Origin: Flavivirga amylovorans
GTDB lineage: Bacteria > Bacteroidota > Bacteroidia > Flavobacteriales > Flavobacteriaceae
Assembly: GCF_030540875.1 (NCBI RefSeq)
Contig: NZ_JAUOEM010000005.1
Location: forward strand, 62,001-126,000
Direction of reading: 5' to 3'
Length of the DNA stretch: 64,000 nt
The position numbers and the translations under genes are program-made. The notes below the pieces were generated by a model. That model had not been told where the DNA came from, made no database searches, and saw nothing but the letters and a program-made list of their open reading frames with translations. Below are positions 36,301 to 44,318 of the stretch, piece by piece (within the stretch, counting starts at the first letter, position 1; each line of letters opens with the position of its first letter).

Positions 36301-39166
36301 CTGTAGATCGAATTCTTTAACGCAACTTATTACAGGTGCTAATGTTGCTCTTGAGTTTTTGGATTTTACTGATAATCAAATATCAGATATCATACTAACC
36401 ACGAATACTAATTTGGTACAACTTTTGGCTGCACAAAATGAATTAACACAACTAAATATAGGAACAAATACGCTTTTAGAGAGTTTAGACTGTAGTTATA
36501 ACCAAATTAATCAACTTCTTGTTAATTCAGCACTTTCTTTGAGGTATTTATCATCTGCAAATAATCAACTTACCGATTTAGATTTAAGTAATAATTTAGA
36601 TTTAATAGATGTAAATGTTAGTTCTAATAGTTTATCTGGTTTACAATTATCAAATAATCTAAACCAATTAAAATCTTTCAACTGTAGCAGTAATATGCTA
36701 GATGATGGCATCGATTTAAGTACTATGGGCACTGGCACGTGTCCTACAGCGACTCCTAATATACAGGCTATTTGTCCAACCAATATAACTATCAATGTAT
36801 CAAACAACCAATTAGAGTTTTTGAATATTCAAAATGGGGTTAACAATCGTATTTTAAATTTTAATGCGACATTAAACGCCAACTTAAGTTGCATACAAGT
36901 AGATGATGTCAATGCAATTGGAGCAAGTTGGAAAAAAGATGCAACATCTGAATATAGCATGGATTGTCGTTTTGGTGAAACCTATGTGCCTGATGATAAT
37001 TTTGAACAAGCTCTAATTACTTTAGGTTACGATGTAGGCCCTTTAAATGATTACGTACCAACAGCAAACATTGAAATACTTACAGTTTTAGATGTTAGCG
37101 GAAATAATATTTTGGATTTAACTGGAATTGAGGATTTTGAAGCACTTCTGAATTTAAATGTTTCAAATAATGCGCTTACAACTTTAGATTTAAGTAAACA
37201 TGTAGATTTAACAACGCTTGATGTTTCAAATAATAGCTTATCAGATTTAGACTTGAGTGATAATACGGCTCTAATTACGATAAATTGTTCCGATAATTTG
37301 TTAACAACCTTAGATTTAACAGCAAATATTAATGTTACTAATTTAAATATAGCGAATAATAATTTTTCTGAATTTGTGCCAAGTAATATCCCTTCACTAC
37401 AAATTTTTAATTGTGATTCTAACCAGATAATCGATCTGGATTTTACAATGAACACTGGTTTAACCAGTTTAAGTTGTGCATTAAATGAATTGGAAAGTTT
37501 GAATATTAAAAATGGTCAGAATCCAAGTCTTACAAATTTAAATGCTCAAAATAATGTGGATTTAACATGTATCCAAACGGATACTGGAGCAGTTCCAGGC
37601 GGTGTTACCTGGATAAAAGATGCTACAACTCAATATGCGATTAACTGTCGTTTTGGAGAAACCTATGTTCCTGATGATGCTTTTGAAACCGCTTTAATAA
37701 ACTTTGGATATGATACAGGAGCTCTAGATGATTATGTACCAACGCGTACTATTAGTAATATCTCGTTTTTAGATATCAGTGAAAAAGGTATTTCAGATTT
37801 AACAGGAATTGAAGATTTTACAAGTCTTACAATATTAAATGTTGAAGAAAATGATATTGCAACTGTAGATTTAAATGCTAACGTGCTTTTGGTAAGCTTA
37901 AATGCGTCCAATAATGTACTTACTACAATCGATTTAATGGCGCTCACTGATTTGAGAGTATTAAATATTTCAAATAACGATTTGTCGCAAATTAACATAA
38001 ATTCAAATCTAAGTTTAAGAGAATTGAACGTTTCCAGCAATGCGTTAACTGCCCTAGATGTAAACGTGTTAGTTGATTTAGAAAAGTTAAATTGTTCGTC
38101 TAATTTACTCGATGCGTTAAACGTTACTTCTAATACTAAACTTATAGAACTATTTTGTCAATCTAATTTATTTATTCAAGATAGGTTGAATCTTCAAAAT
38201 GGGGCTAATGCTACTTTAAAACGATTCAGTGCTACAAATAACCCTGATCTCAGGTGTATTTTAGTTGATAATCCTTTCGAGGTCATTTCTAATGCAGGCG
38301 GCACTTATGATAATTGGTTTAAAGATATCTCAGCAAGTTATCAATCTATTTGCTCTGATGCGGATAATGATGGTATTGCAAATGTAGATGATCTTTGCCC
38401 CAATACACCATTTGGAGAACCTGTAGATTTATTTGGATGTCCATTTTTAAGTTTGCCAAATGATAACTTTACAGTTTTAATTACAGGAGAAACATGTTTA
38501 AATAATAACGACGGTAAAGTAAATATCACTACCAAAGAATTATATAATTACAAGGCTAATTTAACAAAAGATGGCTTTGATAGAGATTATAATTTCACGA
38601 ATGAAATAGATATTAAAAATTTACTAGCAGGAATGTATAGGCTCTGTATAACCGTTGAAGAGTGGCCTAATTATTTAAGGTGTTATGATGTTATAATCAA
38701 TCATCCAGAAAACTTAGAAGTAATAACAGGAAAAAGGAGTACCGGTAAAGAAGTCTCTTTTGAGATGTCAGGGAATTCGAGCTATAATGTAGATTTTAAT
38801 GGGTTTAAGTATACCACTAACGATTCTAAAATTACGTTGCAATTAGAGGAAGGATCAAATAGTATCAAAATTTCAACAGACTTAAAATGCCAAGGGATCC
38901 ATGAAGAAACTATTTTTATATCAGATAGCATGTTTGTATATCCAAATCCGTTTCAAAACGATGTTAATATTTATTTAGGAGATGCTGAGGAAAATATTGA
39001 AGTTAATATGTATTCATATCTGGGGCAGTTGGTATACTCTAAAAAAGTTGAAAATAGAAAAAGTAGACGTTTAAATATTGATACCAATAGATTCGCTTCA
39101 GGACTTTATACCGTATTTATTCAATCAAAAAAATCAGTATCCACTTTTAAAATTGTAAAAAAATGA
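33350..39166 (+). CDS. Giant leucine-rich-repeat surface protein with T9SS sorting domain
   Basis: A 1938-residue secreted protein; the signal peptide ends near SFSVAQ. It has six LRR modules, each starting with a cap like YVPDDNFEDYLETHD (starting near residues 37, 343, 583, 766, 1209 and 1437). Each continues with repeats of about 21 residues (LDCSNNQLQHLDVSNN) and ends at a Cys/Trp block such as CIEVDNVTF...WQKDN. The first three caps carry a SMGDGIANN insert; the last three carry GYDxGPLxDYVPT. A thrombospondin type 3-like calcium loop follows (DADNDGIANVDDLCPNTPFG, about 1668), then a beta domain and a T9SS type A domain (YPNPFQNDVNIYLG, about 1863). Probably an adhesin. It overlaps the next gene by four bases. 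Confidence 0.92.
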   Translation: MSFHINIFLDNLIVKKQFVFSFVILLFGISFSVAQTTAIPNDNFEDYLETHDENGAVVNVGDATSMGDGIAGNNAVTTTSISNVLSLNVSNLNISDLTGIQGFASLETLICSGNNLTSIDVSSNTNLKSLLCGSNLLTVLQLENNPDLETLNCSNNQIQNLNLVDPGTQTPYNPLLKSLTCSSNQLTSIDVSKHNDLNLLNVSKNRLTGELIVSNNLDLENLFCASNQVTILNLSANTVLKNLDVSNNLISNLDLSTINTRACPDPQTNPLTICQGTSNINVSNNPLTNLNIANGFNDLISIFNSEDNPDLFCIQIDSGFSVPTGWTKDDWTYFGDTICTDELTYVPDDNFETYLETHDENGVVVPLGDANSMGDGVADNNFVTTTKIENVLALNVQSNNIDVLTGIEDFIALRTLDCSNNQLQHLDVSNNGDLTGLNCSNNTLPTLDISSNIGLITLNCSGNTLANLELNTNTALVTLNCSSNVLSNLDLSANTLLDNVDCSFNQIENLNVTTNTALVSFLCNDNTLLALNVKNGTNVSRLNTFNATNNVDLVCIEVDNVTFSDNNLGWQKDNGTATYNLNCGTYVPDDNFEDYLETHDANGAIVALGDVASMGDGIANNNFVTTNKIRTVLGLDVQRLGISDLTGIQDFIDLQDLNCSNNALTTLNLNTNTALQTLDCSTNQIENLNVVPNIALETVICNGNRLLTLNVKNGTNNGLLTTFNATNNPSLFCINVDDTTYSENEAGWQKDDTIATYSTDCELNRFTAIPDDFFEQALIDLGLDSGPLDNQVLTANIEHVLVLNVNNKQIEDLEGIKGFSLLRELDCSNNYLNDLDVSDMVNLEALYCSSNYFLTNNTANTNGLLNTTGTSNLRKLFCASNNLGDLDTSLNVNLEALDCADNNLDVLNVTGNSLLKELNCSNNNLTGLDISTNVTLEDVNCDSNKISNLNTATLNNTTLVKISCASNDLSTLLIGNYVALVDLNCRSNSLTQLITGANVALEFLDFTDNQISDIILTTNTNLVQLLAAQNELTQLNIGTNTLLESLDCSYNQINQLLVNSALSLRYLSSANNQLTDLDLSNNLDLIDVNVSSNSLSGLQLSNNLNQLKSFNCSSNMLDDGIDLSTMGTGTCPTATPNIQAICPTNITINVSNNQLEFLNIQNGVNNRILNFNATLNANLSCIQVDDVNAIGASWKKDATSEYSMDCRFGETYVPDDNFEQALITLGYDVGPLNDYVPTANIEILTVLDVSGNNILDLTGIEDFEALLNLNVSNNALTTLDLSKHVDLTTLDVSNNSLSDLDLSDNTALITINCSDNLLTTLDLTANINVTNLNIANNNFSEFVPSNIPSLQIFNCDSNQIIDLDFTMNTGLTSLSCALNELESLNIKNGQNPSLTNLNAQNNVDLTCIQTDTGAVPGGVTWIKDATTQYAINCRFGETYVPDDAFETALINFGYDTGALDDYVPTRTISNISFLDISEKGISDLTGIEDFTSLTILNVEENDIATVDLNANVLLVSLNASNNVLTTIDLMALTDLRVLNISNNDLSQININSNLSLRELNVSSNALTALDVNVLVDLEKLNCSSNLLDALNVTSNTKLIELFCQSNLFIQDRLNLQNGANATLKRFSATNNPDLRCILVDNPFEVISNAGGTYDNWFKDISASYQSICSDADNDGIANVDDLCPNTPFGEPVDLFGCPFLSLPNDNFTVLITGETCLNNNDGKVNITTKELYNYKANLTKDGFDRDYNFTNEIDIKNLLAGMYRLCITVEEWPNYLRCYDVIINHPENLEVITGKRSTGKEVSFEMSGNSSYNVDFNGFKYTTNDSKITLQLEEGSNSIKISTDLKCQGIHEETIFISDSMFVYPNPFQNDVNIYLGDAEENIEVNMYSYLGQLVYSKKVENRKSRRLNIDTNRFASGLYTVFIQSKKSVSTFKIVKK

Positions 39167-39879
39167 GACCACTAGTTTATATACTCTGTTTAGCTTTTTT
39201 AACTTTAGGATGTAGTAAATCTTCTGATGATGGTGTCGATGAAGGACAAAACCCTGAAAACCCAGATGGTAATCCAAATCAAGGTGCTGAGTTAGCAGTT
39301 AATTTAGTATTCCCGCATAAAGATGGTCTGTGTAATTTAGGTACAGATATAACACCGACACAAAGCACTGTACTTTTTGAGTGGCAGGCAAGTGATATCG
39401 CTGAAAATTATACCATTGTTATTGAGGACTTAACAACAGGAACCATTATCCAAGCAGAAACCACTGAAGATAAAGTTCCAGTGACTATAAACCGAGCCAC
39501 ACCACATGCATGGTATGTAGAATCGAGTTCAGGGTCAAAATCAGAGAAAAGTGATACTTGGAAATTCTTTAACGCTGGGCCTGGTGTGCAAACCTATGCA
39601 CCTTTTCCAGCAGTTCTTGATGCCCCGGCAATGGCATTATCTATAAGTACAGCAAGTGTTACGTTGCAATGGACGGGGAGTGATGTTGATGACGATATTG
39701 TAGGGTATGATGTGTATTTAGGAACAAGTAATAATCCAAGCATACACGCTAGTGATTTGACTGCTAATGAATTAAATGTATCGGTAACTTCTGGAACTGT
39801 TTACTATTGGAAAATTGTTACAAAAGATGAAGTCGGTAATGCTTCGGATTCTGATATATTTCAATTTAGAGTCTTGTAG
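39163..39879 (+). CDS. Fibronectin-III-like lipoprotein
   Basis: A 238-residue lipoprotein: lipobox LTLGCSKS (Cys about residue 18), a Asp/Asn/Pro-rich linker, then two beta-sandwich domains (about 45-140 and 145-238). Each has fibronectin type III-like strands: TVLFEWQASDIAENYTIVIED and VTLQWTGSDVDDDIVGYDVYLG, ending in YYWKIVTKDEVGNASDS. The ATG overlaps the TGA of the LRR gene (ATGA), showing translational coupling, so it is very likely made together with that protein. It may anchor or display it. No T9SS tail; expected on the cell surface or in the periplasm. Confidence 0.85.
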   Translation: MRPLVYILCLAFLTLGCSKSSDDGVDEGQNPENPDGNPNQGAELAVNLVFPHKDGLCNLGTDITPTQSTVLFEWQASDIAENYTIVIEDLTTGTIIQAETTEDKVPVTINRATPHAWYVESSSGSKSEKSDTWKFFNAGPGVQTYAPFPAVLDAPAMALSISTASVTLQWTGSDVDDDIVGYDVYLGTSNNPSIHASDLTANELNVSVTSGTVYYWKIVTKDEVGNASDSDIFQFRVL

Positions 39880-39984
39880 TTGAAGTTTATTGCGACAATT
39901 TTAAATGAGGTGAAGGTATTAACTTAATTTTTAGATTTAGAAAAATGGAATAACTGTATATTTACATGATTATTTAATTTAACT

Positions 39985-41583
39985 ATGCAGCAAGGCTATT
40001 TACCGTTTCGAAATACGGGATATTTTTCTTCTTTAATCTGTGATTATTTGGATGAAAATCCTAACTTAAAACAGTTTTACAATCACTTCCCGACTTTAGG
40101 GAATTTTAAAACACAAATTGATGATAGGGCAGCTTCTAACCTTAGTTCTGAGTCGCAACGTAGTACATTAGTTTCAGTATTAAAAAAACAATATAAAAAT
40201 ATTGAAACCTCGGAATGGTCACTTCAAAATATCGAAAGTTTACAATCTAAGGATACATTTACTATAACAACGGGGCACCAACTTAATTTATTTACAGGAC
40301 CCTTATACTTTTTATATAAAATAGTTTCAGTCATAAATCTTTCAAAAGAATTAAAAGAAACATATCCAGAATATAATTTTGTACCCATTTATTGGATGGC
40401 TACAGAGGATCATGATTTTGATGAAATTAATTATTTCAATTTTAAAGGCAAGAAAGTACAGTGGAATAGAGAATCGCAAGGTGCCGTTGGAGAATTATCA
40501 TTAGAAGGGTTAGAAGACGTATTTAATTTATATTCAAAAGAATTAGGGACTAGTAAAAATGCTGATTATTTAAGAAAACTATTTAGTAACGCCTATCTAA
40601 ATCATACTAATTTAGCCGATGCCACACGATACTTAGCTAATGAGCTCTTTAAAGATCATGGTTTGGTTATTATAGATGCTAATGATACCGATTTAAAAAA
40701 GCAATTCATGCCTTTTATGGAAGATGAATTGTTGAATCAAACAGCTTTTAAATCTGTTTCAGAAACAAACAAGAACCTTTCTAAAGACTATAGTATTCAG
40801 GTTAATCCACGTGAAATTAATTTGTTTTATTTAAAAGAAAATTTACGAGAACGCATCGTTTTTGAAGATGATGTGTATAAAGTATTGAACACAGAAATTA
40901 ATTGGAGCAAGAACGATATACAAAAAGAACTCTCTGAACACCCTGAACGATTCTCCCCTAATGTCATTATGCGTCCTTTGTATCAGGAAGTTATATTGCC
41001 TAACCTATGTTATACAGGTGGAGGTGGAGAATTGGCTTATTGGTTTCAATTAAAACAGTTTTTTAATACGGTTAATGTCCCGTTTCCAATATTGTTGTTG
41101 CGTAACTCTGTTTTAATTAAAACAGAGCAGCAAGCTGATAAATTAAAAAAACTAAATATTTCTAATGAAGATATCTTTTTAAAACGAGATACTTTTATTA
41201 ATAAAAAAGTAAGAGAAATATCGAATATAAATATTGACTTTTCACCCCAAAAGATACATTTAGAAGCACAATTTAAGGAGTTATTCAAATTAGCTGAACA
41301 AACGGACAAATCTTTTGTAGGAGCCGTAAAAGCACAAGAAGTAAAACAACTAAAAGGCTTAGAAAATCTTGAAAAACGATTACTAAAGTCCCAAAAGAAA
41401 ACGTTAGCAGATCAAGTTTTCAGAATCACCGAGTTACAAGAACAATTATTTCCTAATAAAAGTTTACAAGAACGAAATGCTAATTTCTCTGAGTTTTATT
41501 TAGAATATGGTGAACGACTCATTCCTAATCTTATCAAAAATCTTGAACCTTTAAAAGGTGAGTTTTTAATACTAAATCTTTAA
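39985..41583 (+). CDS. bshC: Bacillithiol synthase, cysteine-adding enzyme
   Basis: A 532-residue member of the BshC family, which adds cysteine to glucosamine-malate to finish bacillithiol, a low-molecular-weight thiol used by Firmicutes and, by genome content, by many Bacteroidota. Seen: YFSSLICDYLDENPNLKQFY at the start, TGHQLNLFTGPLYFLYKI (Rossmann-type motif), YWMATEDHDFDEI, and a long coiled-coil C-terminal part (about 390-480, with EAQFKELFKLAEQ). The length is the usual one. BshA and BshB are not in the window, so the pathway must be completed elsewhere. The next gene starts only three bases after its stop; the two form an operon. Confidence 0.93.
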   Translation: MQQGYLPFRNTGYFSSLICDYLDENPNLKQFYNHFPTLGNFKTQIDDRAASNLSSESQRSTLVSVLKKQYKNIETSEWSLQNIESLQSKDTFTITTGHQLNLFTGPLYFLYKIVSVINLSKELKETYPEYNFVPIYWMATEDHDFDEINYFNFKGKKVQWNRESQGAVGELSLEGLEDVFNLYSKELGTSKNADYLRKLFSNAYLNHTNLADATRYLANELFKDHGLVIIDANDTDLKKQFMPFMEDELLNQTAFKSVSETNKNLSKDYSIQVNPREINLFYLKENLRERIVFEDDVYKVLNTEINWSKNDIQKELSEHPERFSPNVIMRPLYQEVILPNLCYTGGGGELAYWFQLKQFFNTVNVPFPILLLRNSVLIKTEQQADKLKKLNISNEDIFLKRDTFINKKVREISNINIDFSPQKIHLEAQFKELFKLAEQTDKSFVGAVKAQEVKQLKGLENLEKRLLKSQKKTLADQVFRITELQEQLFPNKSLQERNANFSEFYLEYGERLIPNLIKNLEPLKGEFLILNL

Positions 41584-41586
41584 TAC

Positions 41587-42957
41587 ATGCACAAAATTGA
41601 TATTGAATTGGTTGAAATGACAATGGATGTCATGAAGTATGCCATTGATAGACTTTCTGCGACACAAAGTAAAATAGGGAAGCCAAAAAGCGAAGCCAAA
41701 CTTAGAGAGCTAGTAGGTGAAACTATTACTGAGAAAGGCATCGGAGGTGAATACGCTTTTAATTTGTGGAAAAAACATTTAATGAAAGCAGTCGTGCCAA
41801 TAGACCACCCAAGACATTTAGCGTTTGTGCCTGCATCACCAACTAGAGCGTCCATCATGTTCGATTTGGTAACCTCTGCTTCTAGTATTCATGGGGCTTA
41901 TTGGATGGAAGGTGCTGGTGGTATTTTCTGTGAAAATGAAGCCATGAAATGGATTGTATCTCTAACAGGTTTGCCAGAAGGCGCATTTGGTGTCTTTACA
42001 AGTGGTGGTACGGCAGCAAATCTTTCGGCTATGGTTACTGCTCGGGAATATTGGAGGAAAAATGATGCTTTTAAAGGAGAAAAAGGACTTATTATTACTT
42101 CTATAGGAGCGCATTCTTCCATTAAAGCGATGGCGAAGGTTATAGATGTGGATGTGTTGTTGGTAGATTCGGAAGATAGATTGCATGGAGAAGAATTACA
42201 GCATACTATTAAAGGCTTAACCAAACAACAACGTAAACGGTTATTTTCTGTGGTAGCAACAGGAGGAACAACCAATGCTGGTATTATTGATGATTTAGAA
42301 GGTATTGCCAATATTTGCGAAAAAGAGAATTTATGGTTTCATGTGGATGCGGCCTATGGAGGAGGAGCCTTAGCGGCTGACTCTGTTAGGCATTTGTTCA
42401 ACGGTATCGAAAAAGCTGATAGTATTACCATAGATCCGCATAAATGGATGTTTTCTCCTTATGATTGCGGTGCTGTTATTTATAAAAACCCAGAATTAGC
42501 TAAGGAAGCACATTCGCAAGAAGGATCGTATCTCGATATTTTTAAAGATGAAGGCGCCAATGGTTTTAATCCAACCGATTACCAAATACAATTAACACGT
42601 CGTGTAAGAGGGTTGCCTTTATGGTTTTCATTAGCGACTCACGGAACAGACCGATATAAAGAAGCCGTAGAGCGAGGTATAGAACTGGCTCAAATAGCAG
42701 GTAGGATGATTACTGAAAATCCTCATGTAGAACTCGTTCGAGAGCCAAGCTTATCGTGTGTATTATATAGAAGAATAGGATGGAAGCCAGAAGATTACAC
42801 GAATTGGACGTATGAAAATCATCGAAAAGGTTTTGCATTAGTAACGCCAACAAAATGGAAAAATGGAAATCGTTACGAGACTGTTTCAAGATTCTGTTTT
42901 ATTAATCCAGATACCACAGGAAAAGACATTGAGATGATTTTGGATACTATGGCTTAA
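41587..42957 (+). CDS. Group II PLP-dependent amino-acid decarboxylase
   Basis: A 456-residue pyridoxal-phosphate enzyme of the glutamate/aromatic/diaminobutyrate decarboxylase group. Motifs: FTSGGTAANLSAMVTAR, HVDAAYGGGALAAD, and the PLP lysine Lys286 in TIDPHKWMFSPYDCG. The C-terminus includes RVRGLPLWFSLATHGTDRYKEAVERG. The substrate cannot be assigned safely: 2,4-diaminobutyrate, aspartate or an aromatic amino acid are all possible. It follows bshC by three bases, an arrangement that suggests co-expression, but a direct link to bacillithiol chemistry is unproven. Terminated by a long perfect hairpin. Confidence 0.9.
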   Translation: MHKIDIELVEMTMDVMKYAIDRLSATQSKIGKPKSEAKLRELVGETITEKGIGGEYAFNLWKKHLMKAVVPIDHPRHLAFVPASPTRASIMFDLVTSASSIHGAYWMEGAGGIFCENEAMKWIVSLTGLPEGAFGVFTSGGTAANLSAMVTAREYWRKNDAFKGEKGLIITSIGAHSSIKAMAKVIDVDVLLVDSEDRLHGEELQHTIKGLTKQQRKRLFSVVATGGTTNAGIIDDLEGIANICEKENLWFHVDAAYGGGALAADSVRHLFNGIEKADSITIDPHKWMFSPYDCGAVIYKNPELAKEAHSQEGSYLDIFKDEGANGFNPTDYQIQLTRRVRGLPLWFSLATHGTDRYKEAVERGIELAQIAGRMITENPHVELVREPSLSCVLYRRIGWKPEDYTNWTYENHRKGFALVTPTKWKNGNRYETVSRFCFINPDTTGKDIEMILDTMA

Positions 42958-42983
42958 AAATTAGTAAAAGAAATGGCATTTTT

Positions 42984-43029
42984 ACTTATAAAAAGACAAA
43001 CCTTTCTTTTGATTTGTCTTTTTATAAGT
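42984..43029. terminator. Bidirectional Rho-independent terminator
   Basis: Perfect 17-base arms, ACTTATAAAAAGACAAA and its complement, around a 12-base loop, with A-rich and T-rich flanks in the stem. It separates the converging PLP decarboxylase (+) and lipoprotein (-) genes and can serve both. Confidence 0.9.
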
Positions 43030-43047
43030 GTCAGAATATAAAATGTT

Positions 43048-43788
43048 TTATGGAATCACTACAGAAACGGCATCTACTGTATTGGGGTTCACATTTGGAA
43101 ATATGGTTTCCATAGTGTCTAAATCTTCATAACTATTAGAATAGAAATTATCACCATAAACACGAAACCAAAGCGTGTCGCCAGATTCATATCCGAGTGA
43201 TCTAAAAAAAGCTATAGAAAATGTTAAGTTGGCTGGGTTTCCTGTAGTTCCAATTATAGGAGAAAATTCTGTGTAGTTTGTATTACTAACATCATTGGCT
43301 TTGCCATAAAAAAGACGCATACGTTTTACTAATAAGTCTTCAGTAGATGGTCTGTTAACAGTAAGTACTATAAAATTGCCATTTATTACTGCCGATATAT
43401 TAGTAATTTCACTGTTAGATACCTGACCTAATTTAATAATGTTTCCAATAATGCTTATGTCATTGTTATTGTCTTTAAGTGAAACATCATATAGTTTATA
43501 GTCACCAAACCCTTCTTTCTCAAAAAGGAGTGTGTAATCTCCAAACGGTACATCTTTTAATACGAAAGACCCATCAGTATCAGATAAAGTACTTATTAAG
43601 GGTTCATAATCTTCAACAGTGATTTTCATTCCAGAATTATCAATATTATTTTGGTCATCGTCATAAAGTTCTACAATACCTACTATACTTCCTGCTAAGC
43701 TTTCAGTGGAACCATCGTCTTTGCTGCAAGAGATTATTATTAGAGATGTAAATAATAGTAATGTTTTTAAATAGTTTTGTGATTTCAT
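43048..43788 (-). CDS. Lipoprotein with carboxypeptidase-regulatory-like domain
   Basis: A 246-residue lipoprotein: lipobox IIISCSKDD (Cys about residue 21). Residues about 32-115 form a carboxypeptidase-regulatory-like beta-sandwich (GSIVGIVELYDDD, STLSDTDGSFVLKDVPFGDYTLLFEKEGF). A second beta domain (about 120-246) may be Ig- or Fn3-like (ISAVINGNFIVLTVNRPS, LWFRVYGDNFYSN). Function unknown; expected in the envelope. It lies alone downstream of a 530-base repeat-rich gap and converges on bshC/decarboxylase. Confidence 0.75.
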   Translation of the reverse strand: MKSQNYLKTLLLFTSLIIISCSKDDGSTESLAGSIVGIVELYDDDQNNIDNSGMKITVEDYEPLISTLSDTDGSFVLKDVPFGDYTLLFEKEGFGDYKLYDVSLKDNNNDISIIGNIIKLGQVSNSEITNISAVINGNFIVLTVNRPSTEDLLVKRMRLFYGKANDVSNTNYTEFSPIIGTTGNPANLTFSIAFFRSLGYESGDTLWFRVYGDNFYSNSYEDLDTMETIFPNVNPNTVDAVSVVIP

Positions 43789-43828
43789 GTTTTAGTTTTT
43801 TTTTATGATTATATTATTTGGGGTGTCA

Positions 43829-43975
43829 TTAATAAGCTAGATTTAAGTTTTCACAAGCGGATAAATCAATATCTTTTTTATTCAGAGTTGAAGATGTAAT
43901 CATACAACGACTGTTGTTACAATAGGAAATAATTAATCTAACTAAAATAGTGGGAATGCCAGTAGGTAAATCCAT
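43829..43975 (-). CDS. Candidate small protein (48 aa), Cys-containing
   Basis: A short frame not overlapping any gene encodes 48 residues from an ATG at 43973-43975, with A-rich upstream bases (GTGAAAAAGAAAAC). It starts MDLPTGIPTILVRLIISYC, has three Cys residues and ends ENLNLAY. The frame stays open upstream to 44047 without a better start, so it may instead be the tail of a decayed gene (NTNDDLVVKRGEKEN precedes the ATG). No family recognised; I would not call a function. Confidence 0.3.
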   Translation of the reverse strand: MDLPTGIPTILVRLIISYCNNSRCMITSSTLNKKDIDLSACENLNLAY

Positions 43976-44040
43976 GTTTTCTTTTTCACCTCGCTTTACA
44001 ACAAGATCATCGTTAGTGTTTAGTTTTTGTGACGTTTGCG

Positions 44041-44067
44041 ACTGGTTTTATCTGCAGTAAAACCAGT
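44041..44067. repeat. Perfect hairpin in the 43.8-44.3 kb gap
   Basis: ACTGGTTTTA and TAAAACCAGT, 10-base perfect arms around TCTGCAG. It lies just upstream of the small candidate frame. No T run follows on either strand, so an operator or an RNA structure is as likely as a terminator. Confidence 0.5.
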
Positions 44068-44149
44068 ACAAGACATTACAAGATTTTATTATCAAATTAA
44101 TGGCCACGTAAATATAATGTATTGATATTGCTAATCTTAATTTTGTAGA

Positions 44150-44165
44150 GGACAAATGGTGGACA
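44150..44165 (+). promoter_or_regulatory. GGACA direct-repeat motif, copy 3
   Basis: GGACAAATGGTGGACA, identical over 16 bases to copy 2 at 30369. It lies between the TPR/LuxR regulator gene (3' end 44319) and the lipoprotein gene (start 43788), both on the minus strand, so it is reversed relative to its neighbours. Confidence 0.4.
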
Positions 44166-44210
44166 CCTTTTTTGAAGTCCTATTTTAAAGGTTAAGCACT
44201 AAATCTTGTA

Positions 44211-44313
44211 AAGACCTGTCAGGTTTTCAAAACCTGACAGGTCTAACAATCAAAAATTTAAAACCCTTTTAAGGGGTGGCCAAAGCCATTACTTTTAGTG
44301 GTAGATATTTGCT
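44211..44313. repeat. GACCTGTC hairpin element, copy 2
   Basis: AAGACCTGTCAGGTTTT pairs perfectly with the following AAAACCTGACAGGTCT (44211-44244). After a 33-base insert comes GGCCAAAGCCATTACTTTTA (44278 on), as in copy 1. It ends five bases before the stop of the minus-strand regulator gene, the same place relative to a gene end as copy 1. Confidence 0.7.
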
Positions 44314-44318
44314 GGGGA

